A stretch of DNA of 64,000 bases, from the NCBI GenBank assembly GCA_965216585.1, contig CBDCGC010000003.1, positions 1,116,001 through 1,180,000 on the forward strand, given 5' to 3'. Under the pieces are notes generated by a model. That model was given only the letters and a program-made list of their open reading frames with translations. It was not told the DNA's origin and did not search any database. The translations under genes were made by a program, and so were the position numbers. Below, in pieces: positions 1 through 7,801 of this stretch; positions within the stretch are counted from its first letter, which is position 1, and every line of letters begins with the position of its first letter. The DNA is from CADEER01 sp965216585. Its GTDB lineage: Bacteria; Desulfobacterota; Binatia; HRBIN30; CADEER01.

Positions 1-137
1 TCGAGGCCGGTTAGACTCTCACCTTCGTGAGCGACGGCGATGACGCGCGCCCCCGCCGCCTTGGCACCGCGAGCGAACAGCCGGGGAAACTGACCATTGC
101 CGGCGATCAACCCAATCGTTTCGCCAACCGATGACAT
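1..137 (-). CDS. lpxI: UDP-2,3-diacylglucosamine pyrophosphatase LpxI, N-terminal part
   Basis: Lipid A biosynthesis: LpxI hydrolyses UDP-2,3-diacylglucosamine to lipid X and is the alternative to LpxH. Reading the minus strand from the ATG at 137 gives a start MSSVGETIGLIAGNGQFPRL followed by FARGAKAAGARVIAVAHEGE. This is the characteristic N-terminal LpxI nucleotide-binding segment (GLIAGxGxFP...VVAxAHxGE). The frame runs off the left edge of the window, so only about 45 residues are visible. It starts 12 bp downstream of the lpxA stop, consistent with one operon. Family assignment is confident from the N-terminal signature; the rest of the gene cannot be judged. Confidence 0.85.
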   Translation of the reverse strand, partial: MSSVGETIGLIAGNGQFPRLFARGAKAAGARVIAVAHEGESLTGL

Positions 138-149
138 TCTCGTTTCCGT

Positions 150-926
150 TCAGCGACAGATTCCGCGCTCGGAAGACTCGATGAAGCGCAGCATGCGTTC
201 GACCTCGTCGCAACCGTTTGCATCGGCGCGCAAGCGGGCAATCGCCTCGCTCGCCTTGAGCCCTGACTGAAAGAGCGTCCTGTAGGCGCCCTTCACGGCG
301 GCGCTCGACGCCGCGTCGATACCTCGCCGCTTCAATCCCAATGCGTTCAAGCCGCGCAGTTCGGCGCGGTCACCCGTCGCATTGCAAAACGGCGCGACGT
401 CGAGCGAAACCATCGATCCGGCGCCGATCATCACCGACTCGCCGATGCGCACGAACTGGTGAATGCCGCTGAGTGCACCGACGACGATCCAATCCTGCAG
501 GGTCACGTGACCACCCAGTTGAACCCCGTTGGCGAGGACGTTGCGATCTCCGAGGGCGCAATCGTGAGCGACGTGAGTATAGCTCATCAGCATGTTGTCA
601 CTGCCGATGCGCGTCACCATGCCACCACTCTCGGTGCCGAGGTGCAGGGTGGCAAACTCGCGAATCTGGTTGCGATCACCAACGATCAACTCGCTCGGCT
701 CGCCGTGGTACTTCAGATCCTGCGGCACCGCTCCGACCGAGGTATGGTGAAAAATCGCGTTGCCTTCACCCAACGTGGTGCGGCCGCCGATGAAGGCATG
801 CGGTCCGACGACCGAGCGCGCGCCGATGCGCACATGCTCGCCGATGATCGCGTAGGGGCCGATCTCGACTTCCGTGTCGATCTCGGCACCCGCGGCGACG
901 ACCGCGGTCGGGTGAATTTTGCTCAC
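150..926 (-). CDS. lpxA: Acyl-ACP--UDP-N-acetylglucosamine O-acyltransferase LpxA
   Basis: Cytoplasmic first step of lipid A synthesis, transferring an R-3-hydroxyacyl chain to UDP-GlcNAc. The 258-residue product begins VSKIHPTAVVAAGAEI and is built of left-handed beta-helix hexapeptide repeats (IGPYAIIGEHVRIGARSVVG type). It contains the LpxA-specific segment with YTHVAHDC (the conserved catalytic His lies here), followed by GGHVTLQDW and IHQFVRIG, and has the helical C-terminal domain. Length matches the family (about 258-262). I chose the GTG at 926 because a GCGGA-like ribosome site lies about 7 nt upstream; TTG at 932 is possible. It lies 14 bp after ompH and 12 bp before lpxI. fabZ and lpxD, often beside lpxA in related genomes, are not here. 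Confidence 0.95.
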   Translation of the reverse strand: MSKIHPTAVVAAGAEIDTEVEIGPYAIIGEHVRIGARSVVGPHAFIGGRTTLGEGNAIFHHTSVGAVPQDLKYHGEPSELIVGDRNQIREFATLHLGTESGGMVTRIGSDNMLMSYTHVAHDCALGDRNVLANGVQLGGHVTLQDWIVVGALSGIHQFVRIGESVMIGAGSMVSLDVAPFCNATGDRAELRGLNALGLKRRGIDAASSAAVKGAYRTLFQSGLKASEAIARLRADANGCDEVERMLRFIESSERGICR

Positions 927-940
927 GTGCAATTCCGCGA

Positions 941-1459
941 TCAGCGCCGTTGGTTGTATTCGGCGATGATCGCGTCGGTCACATCGATGTGAGCGGCGCC
1001 GTAGACCAGAGCACCGCCCGCCTGCTCGAGGATCACGGTATAGCCACCGCGCCGGCCGTAGTCCTGGATGACGCCCTGCAAGACCTTGAGCAGATCCTGC
1101 GTCAACTCGGCGTCCTTGGCCTGCAGGTCGGCTTGCGAATCCTCGTAGGCCCGCTCGAACTCGCGCAACTTGCGCTGGTAATCTTTTTCGAGGTTGCGCC
1201 GCTCCTCGCCCTTCATCACCAGCGCTTTCTTGGCGAGCTGGTCTTTCAGCGAGTCGACCTGGCTCTTCTGCCTCTCGAGATCGCGCTGCAAGCGATCGAG
1301 CTGTTCCTTGAACCTCTTCTTCGCCTCTTTGCCAGCGTTCGACTCGTTGAGGGCCCGCTGCAAGTTGATGACGCCGATGCGGACATCTTGCGCATCGGCT
1401 TCGACCGACACCGCGGCAACCACCGCGATGGTGACGATTCCGGCAAACCACTTTCTCAT
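941..1459 (-). CDS. ompH: OmpH/Skp-family periplasmic chaperone
   Basis: Periplasmic trimeric chaperone that holds unfolded outer-membrane proteins on the way to BamA. The 172-residue product has a signal peptide (MRKWFAGIVTIAVVAAVSVE then ADAQ), the conserved strand DVRIGVINLQRAL, a long charged coiled coil (about residues 50-115, rich in K/E/R with Q and L), and the C-terminal YTVILEQAGGALVYGA..IDVTD beta segment that closes the body domain. Size and domain order fit Skp/OmpH. The start is the ATG directly before the signal peptide. Downstream of bamA and upstream of lpxA, a conserved arrangement in many Proteobacteria. Confidence 0.93.
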   Translation of the reverse strand: MRKWFAGIVTIAVVAAVSVEADAQDVRIGVINLQRALNESNAGKEAKKRFKEQLDRLQRDLERQKSQVDSLKDQLAKKALVMKGEERRNLEKDYQRKLREFERAYEDSQADLQAKDAELTQDLLKVLQGVIQDYGRRGGYTVILEQAGGALVYGAAHIDVTDAIIAEYNQRR

Positions 1460-1525
1460 ATCGCCAATCTCCTTCAACGCTACGTTTGCGTGACCTCGGG
1501 CCATCGGAGTCGGAGGATCCAACCG

Positions 1526-1697
1526 TGCTAGCAGCCCGTTGAAAAACAGGACACGCGCTGCAAATGGTCTTTTGGCGCCAGAGCTGCGTTGCGAAATCCT
1601 CAACAAAAGCTTTGGCTTTGCCTCCGGTTTCGCGCCTTGCTCTGACCCCAAAATCCTCATTCTCGCTCGCGCACCTGTTTTTCAACGGACTGCTAGC
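1526..1697. repeat. MITE-like element with near-perfect terminal inverted repeats
   Basis: A 172-bp segment whose ends are inverted copies of each other. The left arm (1527-1550) starts GCTAGCAGCCCGTTG and runs on through AAAAACAGG. The right arm (1674-1697), reverse-complemented, starts GCTAGCAGTCCGTTG and runs on identically. That is 23 of 24 matches. No transposase lies inside. It sits between bamA and ompH and occupies most of their 437-bp gap. It has the form of a non-autonomous mobile repeat. The rest of the gap (1460-1525 and 1698-1896) shows nothing I recognise. Confidence 0.8.
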
Positions 1698-1896
1698 GGC
1701 CCGTGCAGCGGATCATCTTAGCGACCGGCGACACAGAATTCACGCCATGCAGCAATTCCGGGCGACCGGAACCGCCGCCGGCGCGGATCCAGCCGGTTTT
1801 GGCGCCGCGTCTGGTCGCGCCAGCCGGCCGCTTTGGCGCAGTGCCCTGGACCCAAGACCCCATTTTCCCCTTGCGCACCAGTCGTTCGGCAGCCCG

Positions 1897-4317
1897 CTAG
1901 GGCGCCCCGCCGAAGGAAAACTGCACCGTCTGCGTCTCGTCGCCCGGCCGGTCGTTGAGGGGCACGCCGACTTCGATGCGCAGCGGCCCGATCGGCGACA
2001 GCCAGCGGATCCCCGCCCCGGCCGACATGCGCATCTCGTCGAAATCGATGCCCTGAGCTGCTGAGAATGCGTTACCGGCGTCGAAAAAGACGACCGCCTT
2101 GAGCCCCAGAGACTTGACCAGGGGAAAGATGAGCTCGTTGTTGACGATCAACTGGCTACTGCCGCCGATGACGTCGCGGCGCAAGATGGTGCCGCAGGAT
2201 TCGGCCGCGGTGCAATTGGAATCGATGGTGGAGTCGGTCACCGGAACGCGCGGACCCATGGTGCGAATGCGGTAACCGCGCACCGTATTGATACCGCCCG
2301 GAAAATAGCGCTCGAAGAGAGGTAACTCGCGCGGGCCCGAGTAGCCGAATCCCATGCCGAAGTTCCAACCGGTCGAGAAGGTGAGCTCACCGAAGCTTTC
2401 GTTCTGCCAAACCGGCAGGAACCAGCGCGCCCGCGTTTCGACTTTGAGGAAATTGGCGGTGCCGCCGAGGCCGGCGAATTCGAACGAGATGTCCTGCATC
2501 GAGCCGCGCGTCGGATCGAAGGGGTGGTTGCGCGTGTCGCGGAACAACCTGGGAATGAGGGCGCTGGTGAGACTCGTGCCCTGCTCGGAGCGAATCGCCG
2601 ACGAGGCAAAGGTCGAAACACCCGAGATCTCGGCCTGTTCGACTCGGTACTCCAAGCCCAGACGGGTATCGATGAGAGGCAGCGCCAGTGGGCCGAGGTC
2701 GAGCTCTTCGATTCCCAGCGCTTCGAACGGGTAGAGGAGACGGACGCCGCCGCCGGTGCCTCCGCGGGTGAACTCGTCGAACTGGAGCTCCCAGTTGAAA
2801 ACATCGACACCGAGCGAGAGCTGCGTGTCGAGCAGATACGGCTCGGTCAGGCTCATCGTCAGATTGCGGCGAATCGTGCCGAGGTCGGCCTGCAGCAGCA
2901 ATCGCTGGCCGCGGCCGAAAAGGTTGATCTCGGAGAGGCTGACGTTGAAGAGAAACTGGTTGCCGGAAGAGATGCCGGCGCCCGCCGAGAAGGTGCCGGT
3001 GTTGCCTTCGCGCAAATCGACGAGGACGTCGAGGCGATCATCGCGGTCGGCTTTTCGCGTCGTGATGTTGACGTCCTGGAAAAATCCCAGGCGCTGGATT
3101 CGTTCCTGCGAACGGCGCAGCTTGGCGCCGGAGAAACGCCCCTGCTCTTCGAGCTCCATCTCGCGGCGCACGACCTTGTCGCGCGTCTTGGTATTGCCGG
3201 TCACTTCGATGCGATCGATGTACACCTCGGGGCCGCGGACGATGCGGAAGAGCAAGTCGACGGATTTGTCGCCGGGGTTGATGCGCGTGTCCGGCGTCAC
3301 GTTGACGAACGCGTAGCCGCGGTCGCCGTAGCGCTCGGTGACGAGATTCATGTCCTCGCGCAGCTTGCTCGGGCGGAAGACCTCGCCGCTTTCGCTGGCG
3401 AGATCGAAGTCGTCGGACTCCAGCCCTTCGAGAGTTTCGCCACCGACCCCCACCTCACCGAAGTGGTAGACGTCGCCCTCCTCGATCCGGAAGGTGACCT
3501 CGAGGCCCTCGTCGCTGCGCTCGATCTGCGGCTCGTCGACGCGTACGTCGATGTAGCCGTTTTCGTAGTAGAACGCCGTCAGGCGCTCGGCATCGGTCTT
3601 GAGAACCTCGCGGTCGAGGTTGCCCGCCCCGGTGATGAAAGACAGCAGGCCACGCTCGCTGGTCGCCAGGATCCCCTTCAGCTTCGAGTCGGAGATTTCG
3701 CTGTTGCCCTCCAGCTTGATGGTCTCGATGCGCACCGGATCGCCCTCGACGACGTCGAACACCACCTTGACCTCGTCGTCGCCGAGCTTCTCCGTCTCGT
3801 ACGATACCTCGGCGTCGAGGTATCCTTTCTTTTCGTAGGCTTTGATGACCTCGGCAATACCGCGGCGCGCCTTTTCCGGATCGAGAATCGTGTTGGGGCG
3901 GACGCGGATCATCCCCTCGATTTCTTCTTCGTCGATCTCATCTTCGCCGCGGATCTCGATCTGGCGCACGAAAGGCCTTTCCTGGACCTCGTAGGTCAGG
4001 ATTTTCTTGCCGCCGACATCGTCCAACGAAGCCGTGATGTTGTGGAAGAATCCCATGGCGAAGAGAACGCGGATGTCGGCGTCGACGGCGGCCTCATCGA
4101 ATATGCCGGCGGCGCAACAGCTCAGGCGGACGCGGATCGCCTCCTCGTCGACGCGCCGATTGCCGGTGATGCGCACCTCGTCGACGGCGACGGCGGCACC
4201 GCCGGTCGGATCGCTTACCGCAGTGGGCAGAAGCTGGGCAACGGCAGCGGAGCCGGCCTGCGCCAGCAAAACACCTGCGAGGAGCAGCGTCGTCAAGGTT
4301 CGGCAATTCGTCCGCAT
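1897..4317 (-). CDS. bamA: Outer membrane protein assembly factor BamA
   Basis: Central beta-barrel insertase of the BAM complex in the outer membrane. The 806-residue product has a signal peptide (about 1-27), five POTRA domains (about 45-400, recognisable from repeated elements such as VDEVRITGNRRVDEEAIRVR, FDVVEGDPVRIETIKLEGN, IDRIEVTGNTKTRDKVVRRE and the GFFQDVNI strand), then a 16-strand barrel. The barrel carries the family hallmark FPGGINTVRGYRIR (loop 6 VRGY/F motif) and ends with the usual GPLRIEVGVPLN..VQFSFGGAP closing strand. Length is normal for BamA. It lies between lolD and ompH on the same strand. Confidence 0.97.
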   Translation of the reverse strand: MRTNCRTLTTLLLAGVLLAQAGSAAVAQLLPTAVSDPTGGAAVAVDEVRITGNRRVDEEAIRVRLSCCAAGIFDEAAVDADIRVLFAMGFFHNITASLDDVGGKKILTYEVQERPFVRQIEIRGEDEIDEEEIEGMIRVRPNTILDPEKARRGIAEVIKAYEKKGYLDAEVSYETEKLGDDEVKVVFDVVEGDPVRIETIKLEGNSEISDSKLKGILATSERGLLSFITGAGNLDREVLKTDAERLTAFYYENGYIDVRVDEPQIERSDEGLEVTFRIEEGDVYHFGEVGVGGETLEGLESDDFDLASESGEVFRPSKLREDMNLVTERYGDRGYAFVNVTPDTRINPGDKSVDLLFRIVRGPEVYIDRIEVTGNTKTRDKVVRREMELEEQGRFSGAKLRRSQERIQRLGFFQDVNITTRKADRDDRLDVLVDLREGNTGTFSAGAGISSGNQFLFNVSLSEINLFGRGQRLLLQADLGTIRRNLTMSLTEPYLLDTQLSLGVDVFNWELQFDEFTRGGTGGGVRLLYPFEALGIEELDLGPLALPLIDTRLGLEYRVEQAEISGVSTFASSAIRSEQGTSLTSALIPRLFRDTRNHPFDPTRGSMQDISFEFAGLGGTANFLKVETRARWFLPVWQNESFGELTFSTGWNFGMGFGYSGPRELPLFERYFPGGINTVRGYRIRTMGPRVPVTDSTIDSNCTAAESCGTILRRDVIGGSSQLIVNNELIFPLVKSLGLKAVVFFDAGNAFSAAQGIDFDEMRMSAGAGIRWLSPIGPLRIEVGVPLNDRPGDETQTVQFSFGGAP

Positions 4318-4393
4318 GAAGAAGCAGCAACCCCTAGCAGAAGCGCCTCACGGTCGCGACCGGCCCGCTACGGAGTGAGCGCGGTCGCCGGCA

Positions 4394-5077
4394 TCAACAC
4401 GCGTCCTCGACCAGCCCGCCCTCTTCCATCCGCAAGGTGCGATCGGCGAGGGCCGCCAAGCGCTCGTTGTGGGTGACGATGACCAGCGTGATGGAAAATC
4501 GCCGATTGAGCTCGAGCAACAGAGCGTGCACTTCCTCGGCGGTCGACGGGTCGAGGTTGCCGGTCGGCTCGTCGGCCAACACCGCTCGCGGTTTCAACAC
4601 CACTGCCCGGGCGATGGCGACGCGCTGCTGCTCACCGCCGGAAAGCTCTCCCGGCTTGTGCTCGAGCCGATCGCTCAGACCGACCAACGCCAGCACCTCA
4701 GCGGCCTGCTGGCGGGCGGCGTCGCGCGCGCTACCCGAGATCAGCACCGGCATCATGACATTCTCCAGCGCCGTAAAGTCCGGTAGCAGGTGGTGAAACT
4801 GAAAGACGAAGCCGATCTCGCGATTGCGAAAGCGCGCCACCTGGGCTTCGTCGAGAGACGACAGCGGTGTGCCGTCGAACCACACGCTGCCCTCGCTCGG
4901 CCGGTCGAGTGCCCCCAGCAGGTGCAGCAAGGTGCTCTTGCCGACCCCGGATTGGCCGACGATGACCACTTTCTCCGCCGCCGTGACGTGCAGGGACAGG
5001 TCGCGCAGAACCTCCACCCGGCGCGCGGCGTCGCCGTACCACTTGCAGAGCCCTTCGGCTCGAATCAGCTCACTCAT
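4394..5077 (-). CDS. lolD: Lipoprotein-releasing system ATP-binding protein LolD
   Basis: ATPase of the LolCDE machine that extracts lipoproteins from the inner membrane. The 227-residue product has Walker A GQSGVGKST, a Q-loop (FVFQFHHLLPDFTALENV), signature LSGGEQQR, Walker B VLADEPTGNLD and the switch His in IVTHN. The FHHLLPDFTALENVMMP segment is typical of LolD and separates it from MacB/FtsE ATPases. The ATG at 5077 overlaps the end of the permease gene by 8 bp, which points to translational coupling with its membrane partner. Confidence 0.95.
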   Translation of the reverse strand: MSELIRAEGLCKWYGDAARRVEVLRDLSLHVTAAEKVVIVGQSGVGKSTLLHLLGALDRPSEGSVWFDGTPLSSLDEAQVARFRNREIGFVFQFHHLLPDFTALENVMMPVLISGSARDAARQQAAEVLALVGLSDRLEHKPGELSGGEQQRVAIARAVVLKPRAVLADEPTGNLDPSTAEEVHALLLELNRRFSITLVIVTHNERLAALADRTLRMEEGGLVEDAC

Positions 5078-6317
5078 GGCGAATGACGTCGACCGGGGCG
5101 AGCCGAGCGGCCTTGCGCGCCGGGTAGATGCTGGCGGCGGCGCAGATGAACAGGGCGACCAGCAAGACGCCGGCGAAGGTTTGCGGCCGGGCATCGACCG
5201 GCAGCGTCGAGACGTAGAAGACGTCCGGCGGCAGGTCGATGAATTCGTAGCGTTGCAAAGCCCAACACAGAGCGGCGCCGGCCAGAGTTCCCAAGGTCGC
5301 GCCAGCGACGCCGATCAGCAGACCACTCCAGACGAAGATGCCGGCGACGTCGCGGTTGCGCGCCCCCATCGATTTCAGAACGGCGATGTCCTTGCGTTTG
5401 TTCATGACGACCATGATCAGCGTAGCCACGATGTTGAACGCCGCCACCAGGACGATCAACAGGAGGACGGCGAAGTAGACGGTCTTTTCGAGCTGCAGGG
5501 CCGAAAAAAGAGCTCGGTTCGACTGCTTCCAGTCGCGCACCTGCAAACCCATGTCGACCTCGGGCACCAAGTGCGAAGCGACGACGTCGGCGCGTTCGAC
5601 GTCGTCCGTGCGCACCTCGACTCCGGTCACCTCATCGCCCCAGCGAAAGAAGCGCTGGGCGCGCGGTAGATGCACGAAGGCGCGCGAGGCGTCGTACTCG
5701 GACATGCCGGAGCGAACCGTACCGGCGACCGCGAATCGCTTGACCCGCGGAATGATCCCGACGGCCGACGGCATGCCCTGCGGCGATACCAGCGTCACCG
5801 GGTCGCCGACACCGACGCGCAACTGGCGCGCGACGTCGCGGCCGAGAATGATCCCCGGCAACTCGACGCGCCGCCCCTCGGCATCTTCGATGGCGTGGAT
5901 CGTCGCGAGATCCGCGAGGCCGCCACCGGCGATGTGGCGGGCAAGATCGACGGCGCCGCCTTCGACTCGCACACCGCGCACCTCGACGCCGGCGATCTCG
6001 TCGCCGGCAGACAGGACGGCCTGCCCCGCCGCGAACGGCGACACCGCCGCCACACCGGCGACCTGACGCAGGCGCGAGAGCAACTCGGGCGAGGCCTCGA
6101 AACGGCCGGCGGGGGCTTCGATGACGATGTGCGGAGTCAGACCGAGAATGCGATCGCGCAGATCGCGCTCGAACCCGCCCATGACGCTGAGCACGACGTC
6201 GAGCGTCATCACTCCGAGCGCGATACCGAGAGTGGCGATGATACCGATGAGCGAAAAGGAAGCCTCGCGACGCCGTGCTCGCAGGTAGCGCAGGCCGATG
6301 AACGCCGGTAGGGTCAC
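5070..6317 (-). CDS. lolC: Lipoprotein-releasing system permease LolC/LolE
   Basis: Inner-membrane subunit of the Lol lipoprotein export system. The 415-residue product opens with the family signature FIGLRYLRARRREASFSLIG and one transmembrane helix, then a large periplasmic domain (about residues 50-270), then three C-terminal helices of the FtsX/MacB permease fold with the VATLIMVVMNKRKDIAVLKS coupling-helix segment. Only one LolC/E-type gene is present, so the complex is probably a homodimeric LolF-like version; the gene could equally be called lolE. It is first in the cluster and overlaps lolD by 8 bp. Confidence 0.93.
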   Translation of the reverse strand: MTLPAFIGLRYLRARRREASFSLIGIIATLGIALGVMTLDVVLSVMGGFERDLRDRILGLTPHIVIEAPAGRFEASPELLSRLRQVAGVAAVSPFAAGQAVLSAGDEIAGVEVRGVRVEGGAVDLARHIAGGGLADLATIHAIEDAEGRRVELPGIILGRDVARQLRVGVGDPVTLVSPQGMPSAVGIIPRVKRFAVAGTVRSGMSEYDASRAFVHLPRAQRFFRWGDEVTGVEVRTDDVERADVVASHLVPEVDMGLQVRDWKQSNRALFSALQLEKTVYFAVLLLIVLVAAFNIVATLIMVVMNKRKDIAVLKSMGARNRDVAGIFVWSGLLIGVAGATLGTLAGAALCWALQRYEFIDLPPDVFYVSTLPVDARPQTFAGVLLVALFICAAASIYPARKAARLAPVDVIRHE

Positions 6318-6668
6318 GCCACCTCCTTCGCCGCCGTCACCGCTCCGGACGCATTTGCAAGAAGGGAACTCGGATGCCGGTGGTCCCGTGGCCAGGCCGA
6401 AAGTCGTTGCGAAGGGGGTTCACTCCACGCAACGCCGGCGCCTTCTGGCGCCGCGACTCTTTTTCGTCACCCTCCACTGGATCCCTCAGACCGCGTTGTC
6501 CATCGATTCGAGACTGCGTCCGTCAGCAGCCGGCGAGACCCCGTTTCAAGGCCGCGAACCATCCGGTTACTGGAGCCCCTGCAGCGAGTCAACCAAGCGC
6601 CGCGCCGGACGACCGCCGGACGACCGCGTTGACAGCACCACGGGCAGGCCCTATCGTTCGGCAGCTCG
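6318..6668. other. Intergenic region between divergent lolC/E and ttuB
   Basis: 351 bp without a convincing gene. It must hold the promoters of both divergent operons. A sigma70-like promoter toward ttuB is listed separately (6629-6657). A small hairpin GGCGCC-TTCT-GGCGCC (6437-6452) is followed by a short T run, but it is too weak and too far from any stop codon to call a terminator. Confidence 0.5.
6629..6657 (+). promoter_or_regulatory. Putative sigma70 promoter of the ttuB-ttuA-trmI operon
   Basis: TTGACA at 6629-6634 (perfect -35), a 17-bp spacer and TATCGT at 6652-6657 (-10, 4 of 6 match). A start about 7 nt further on would lie only some 5 nt before the ttuB ATG at 6669, so the transcript could be leaderless or nearly so. 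No Shine-Dalgarno sequence is seen before ttuB, which agrees. Sequence inference only. Confidence 0.5.
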
Positions 6669-6866
6669 ATGCAAATCACGATCTTGCCCGGGGGGAAGAA
6701 GCTCGAGCTGCCGGGTCGCCGGCGGGCCAGCGACGTCTTGCGCGAGCTCGGCTACCTGCCCGGAACGGCCATGGTCATCCGCGGCGACGAGCTGGTTCCG
6801 GAAGGGGAAATGCTGGAAGCCGAAGACGACATCGAGATTCGATCCGTCATTTCGGGCGGGGCGTGA
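6669..6866 (+). CDS. ttuB: Ubiquitin-like sulfur carrier protein, TtuB/ThiS/MoaD type
   Basis: Sulfur carrier of 65 residues. Its C-terminal glycine would be activated and turned into a thiocarboxylate that donates sulfur to the tRNA thiolase encoded next door. It starts MQITILPGGKKLELPG, has the ThiS-like VLRELGYLPGTAMVIRGDEL strand-turn-strand and an EDDIEIRSVISGG tail. It ends GGA rather than GG, so one residue would have to be trimmed or the alanine tolerated. Alone it could be ThiS or MoaD; the immediate ttuA neighbour makes a TtuB role much more likely. Its stop overlaps a possible GTG start of ttuA. Confidence 0.8.
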   Translation: MQITILPGGKKLELPGRRRASDVLRELGYLPGTAMVIRGDELVPEGEMLEAEDDIEIRSVISGGA

Positions 6867-6871
6867 ATCGA

Positions 6872-7801
6872 ATGAAATGCACTCGCTGCGGCGGCCACGC
6901 CGAGCTCAAGCTGCGCCAACACAACGCCGCCTTCTGCCGCGAGTGCTTCGTGCCGTTCGTCCACCGCAACGTCGAACGAAGCATCGAAAAACAACGCATG
7001 TTCACGCGCGACGAGGCGATTCTCGTCGCCGTTTCCGGCGGTAAGGATAGCCTGGCGTTGTGGGAGATTCTCCACCACCTCGGCTACCAGACGACCGGCC
7101 TGCACCTCTCTCTCGGCATCGGCGACTACTCGGACCGGTCGACCGAGAAGACCGTCGCCTTTGCCAACCAACGCGACTTGCCGTTGATCAACGTTTCGCT
7201 GCGCGACGAGGGCATGGCCGTCGAGGACGCGGCGGCGCACACGCGGCGCCCGGCGTGCTCGGCCTGCGGCACCATGAAGCGGCACTACTTCGATCGCATC
7301 GCCCACCAACACGGCTTTACCGTCGTCGCCACCGGCCACAACCTGGACGACGAAGCGGCGCGCTTGCTCGGTAACGTCTTGCACTGGCAGGTCGAGTATC
7401 TGGCGCGCCAACACCCCGTGCTGCAACCCAGCCACGAAAAATTCGCCCGCAAGGTGAAGCCGCTGTACCGCTGCACCGAGATGGAGAGCGCCGCCTACTG
7501 CTTCTTTCGCGGCATCGACTACATCGTCGAGGAGTGTCCCAACAGCGTTGGCGCTACCCAGCTCGACCACAAAGACGCCCTCAACCGCATCGAGGCGGCG
7601 AGTCCCGGCTCCAAACTGTCCTTCCTGCAGGAATTCCTGAACAAAGCCCACCCCCTGCTCCAGGCCGCTCAAACGACTCGACCGCCGGGCACCTGTGAGG
7701 AGTGCGGCATGCCGAGCTTCGCCGATCTGTGCTCTCACTGCCGCCTGCGACGCGAAGTGCGACGCAAGCAGGAGCTGCGCTCGCGACGCGCACAGGCATG
7801 A
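6872..7801 (+). CDS. ttuA: tRNA 2-thiouridine (s2T54) synthase TtuA-like
   Basis: PP-loop enzyme that in Thermus 2-thiolates m5U54 in the T-loop of tRNA using TtuB thiocarboxylate. The 309-residue product has the full TtuA architecture: N-terminal zinc finger C3-x2-C6...C22-x2-C25, PP-loop SGGKDS (55-60), the three iron-sulfur cysteines C129, C132 and C222 (CSAC and EECP), an ATGHNLDDEA motif (153-162) and a C-terminal zinc finger C275-x2-C278...C287-x2-C290. The paired zinc fingers separate it from TtcA (s2C32). I chose ATG 6872; GTG 6863, overlapping the ttuB stop, is an alternative. It overlaps trmI by 4 bp. Confidence 0.9.
   Translation: MKCTRCGGHAELKLRQHNAAFCRECFVPFVHRNVERSIEKQRMFTRDEAILVAVSGGKDSLALWEILHHLGYQTTGLHLSLGIGDYSDRSTEKTVAFANQRDLPLINVSLRDEGMAVEDAAAHTRRPACSACGTMKRHYFDRIAHQHGFTVVATGHNLDDEAARLLGNVLHWQVEYLARQHPVLQPSHEKFARKVKPLYRCTEMESAAYCFFRGIDYIVEECPNSVGATQLDHKDALNRIEAASPGSKLSFLQEFLNKAHPLLQAAQTTRPPGTCEECGMPSFADLCSHCRLRREVRRKQELRSRRAQA

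Noticed and set aside
6437..6465. Terminator-like hairpin GGCGCC-TTCT-GGCGCC with T run
   Set aside because: Stem of six only, the T run starts after a gap, and no gene ends nearby on either strand.
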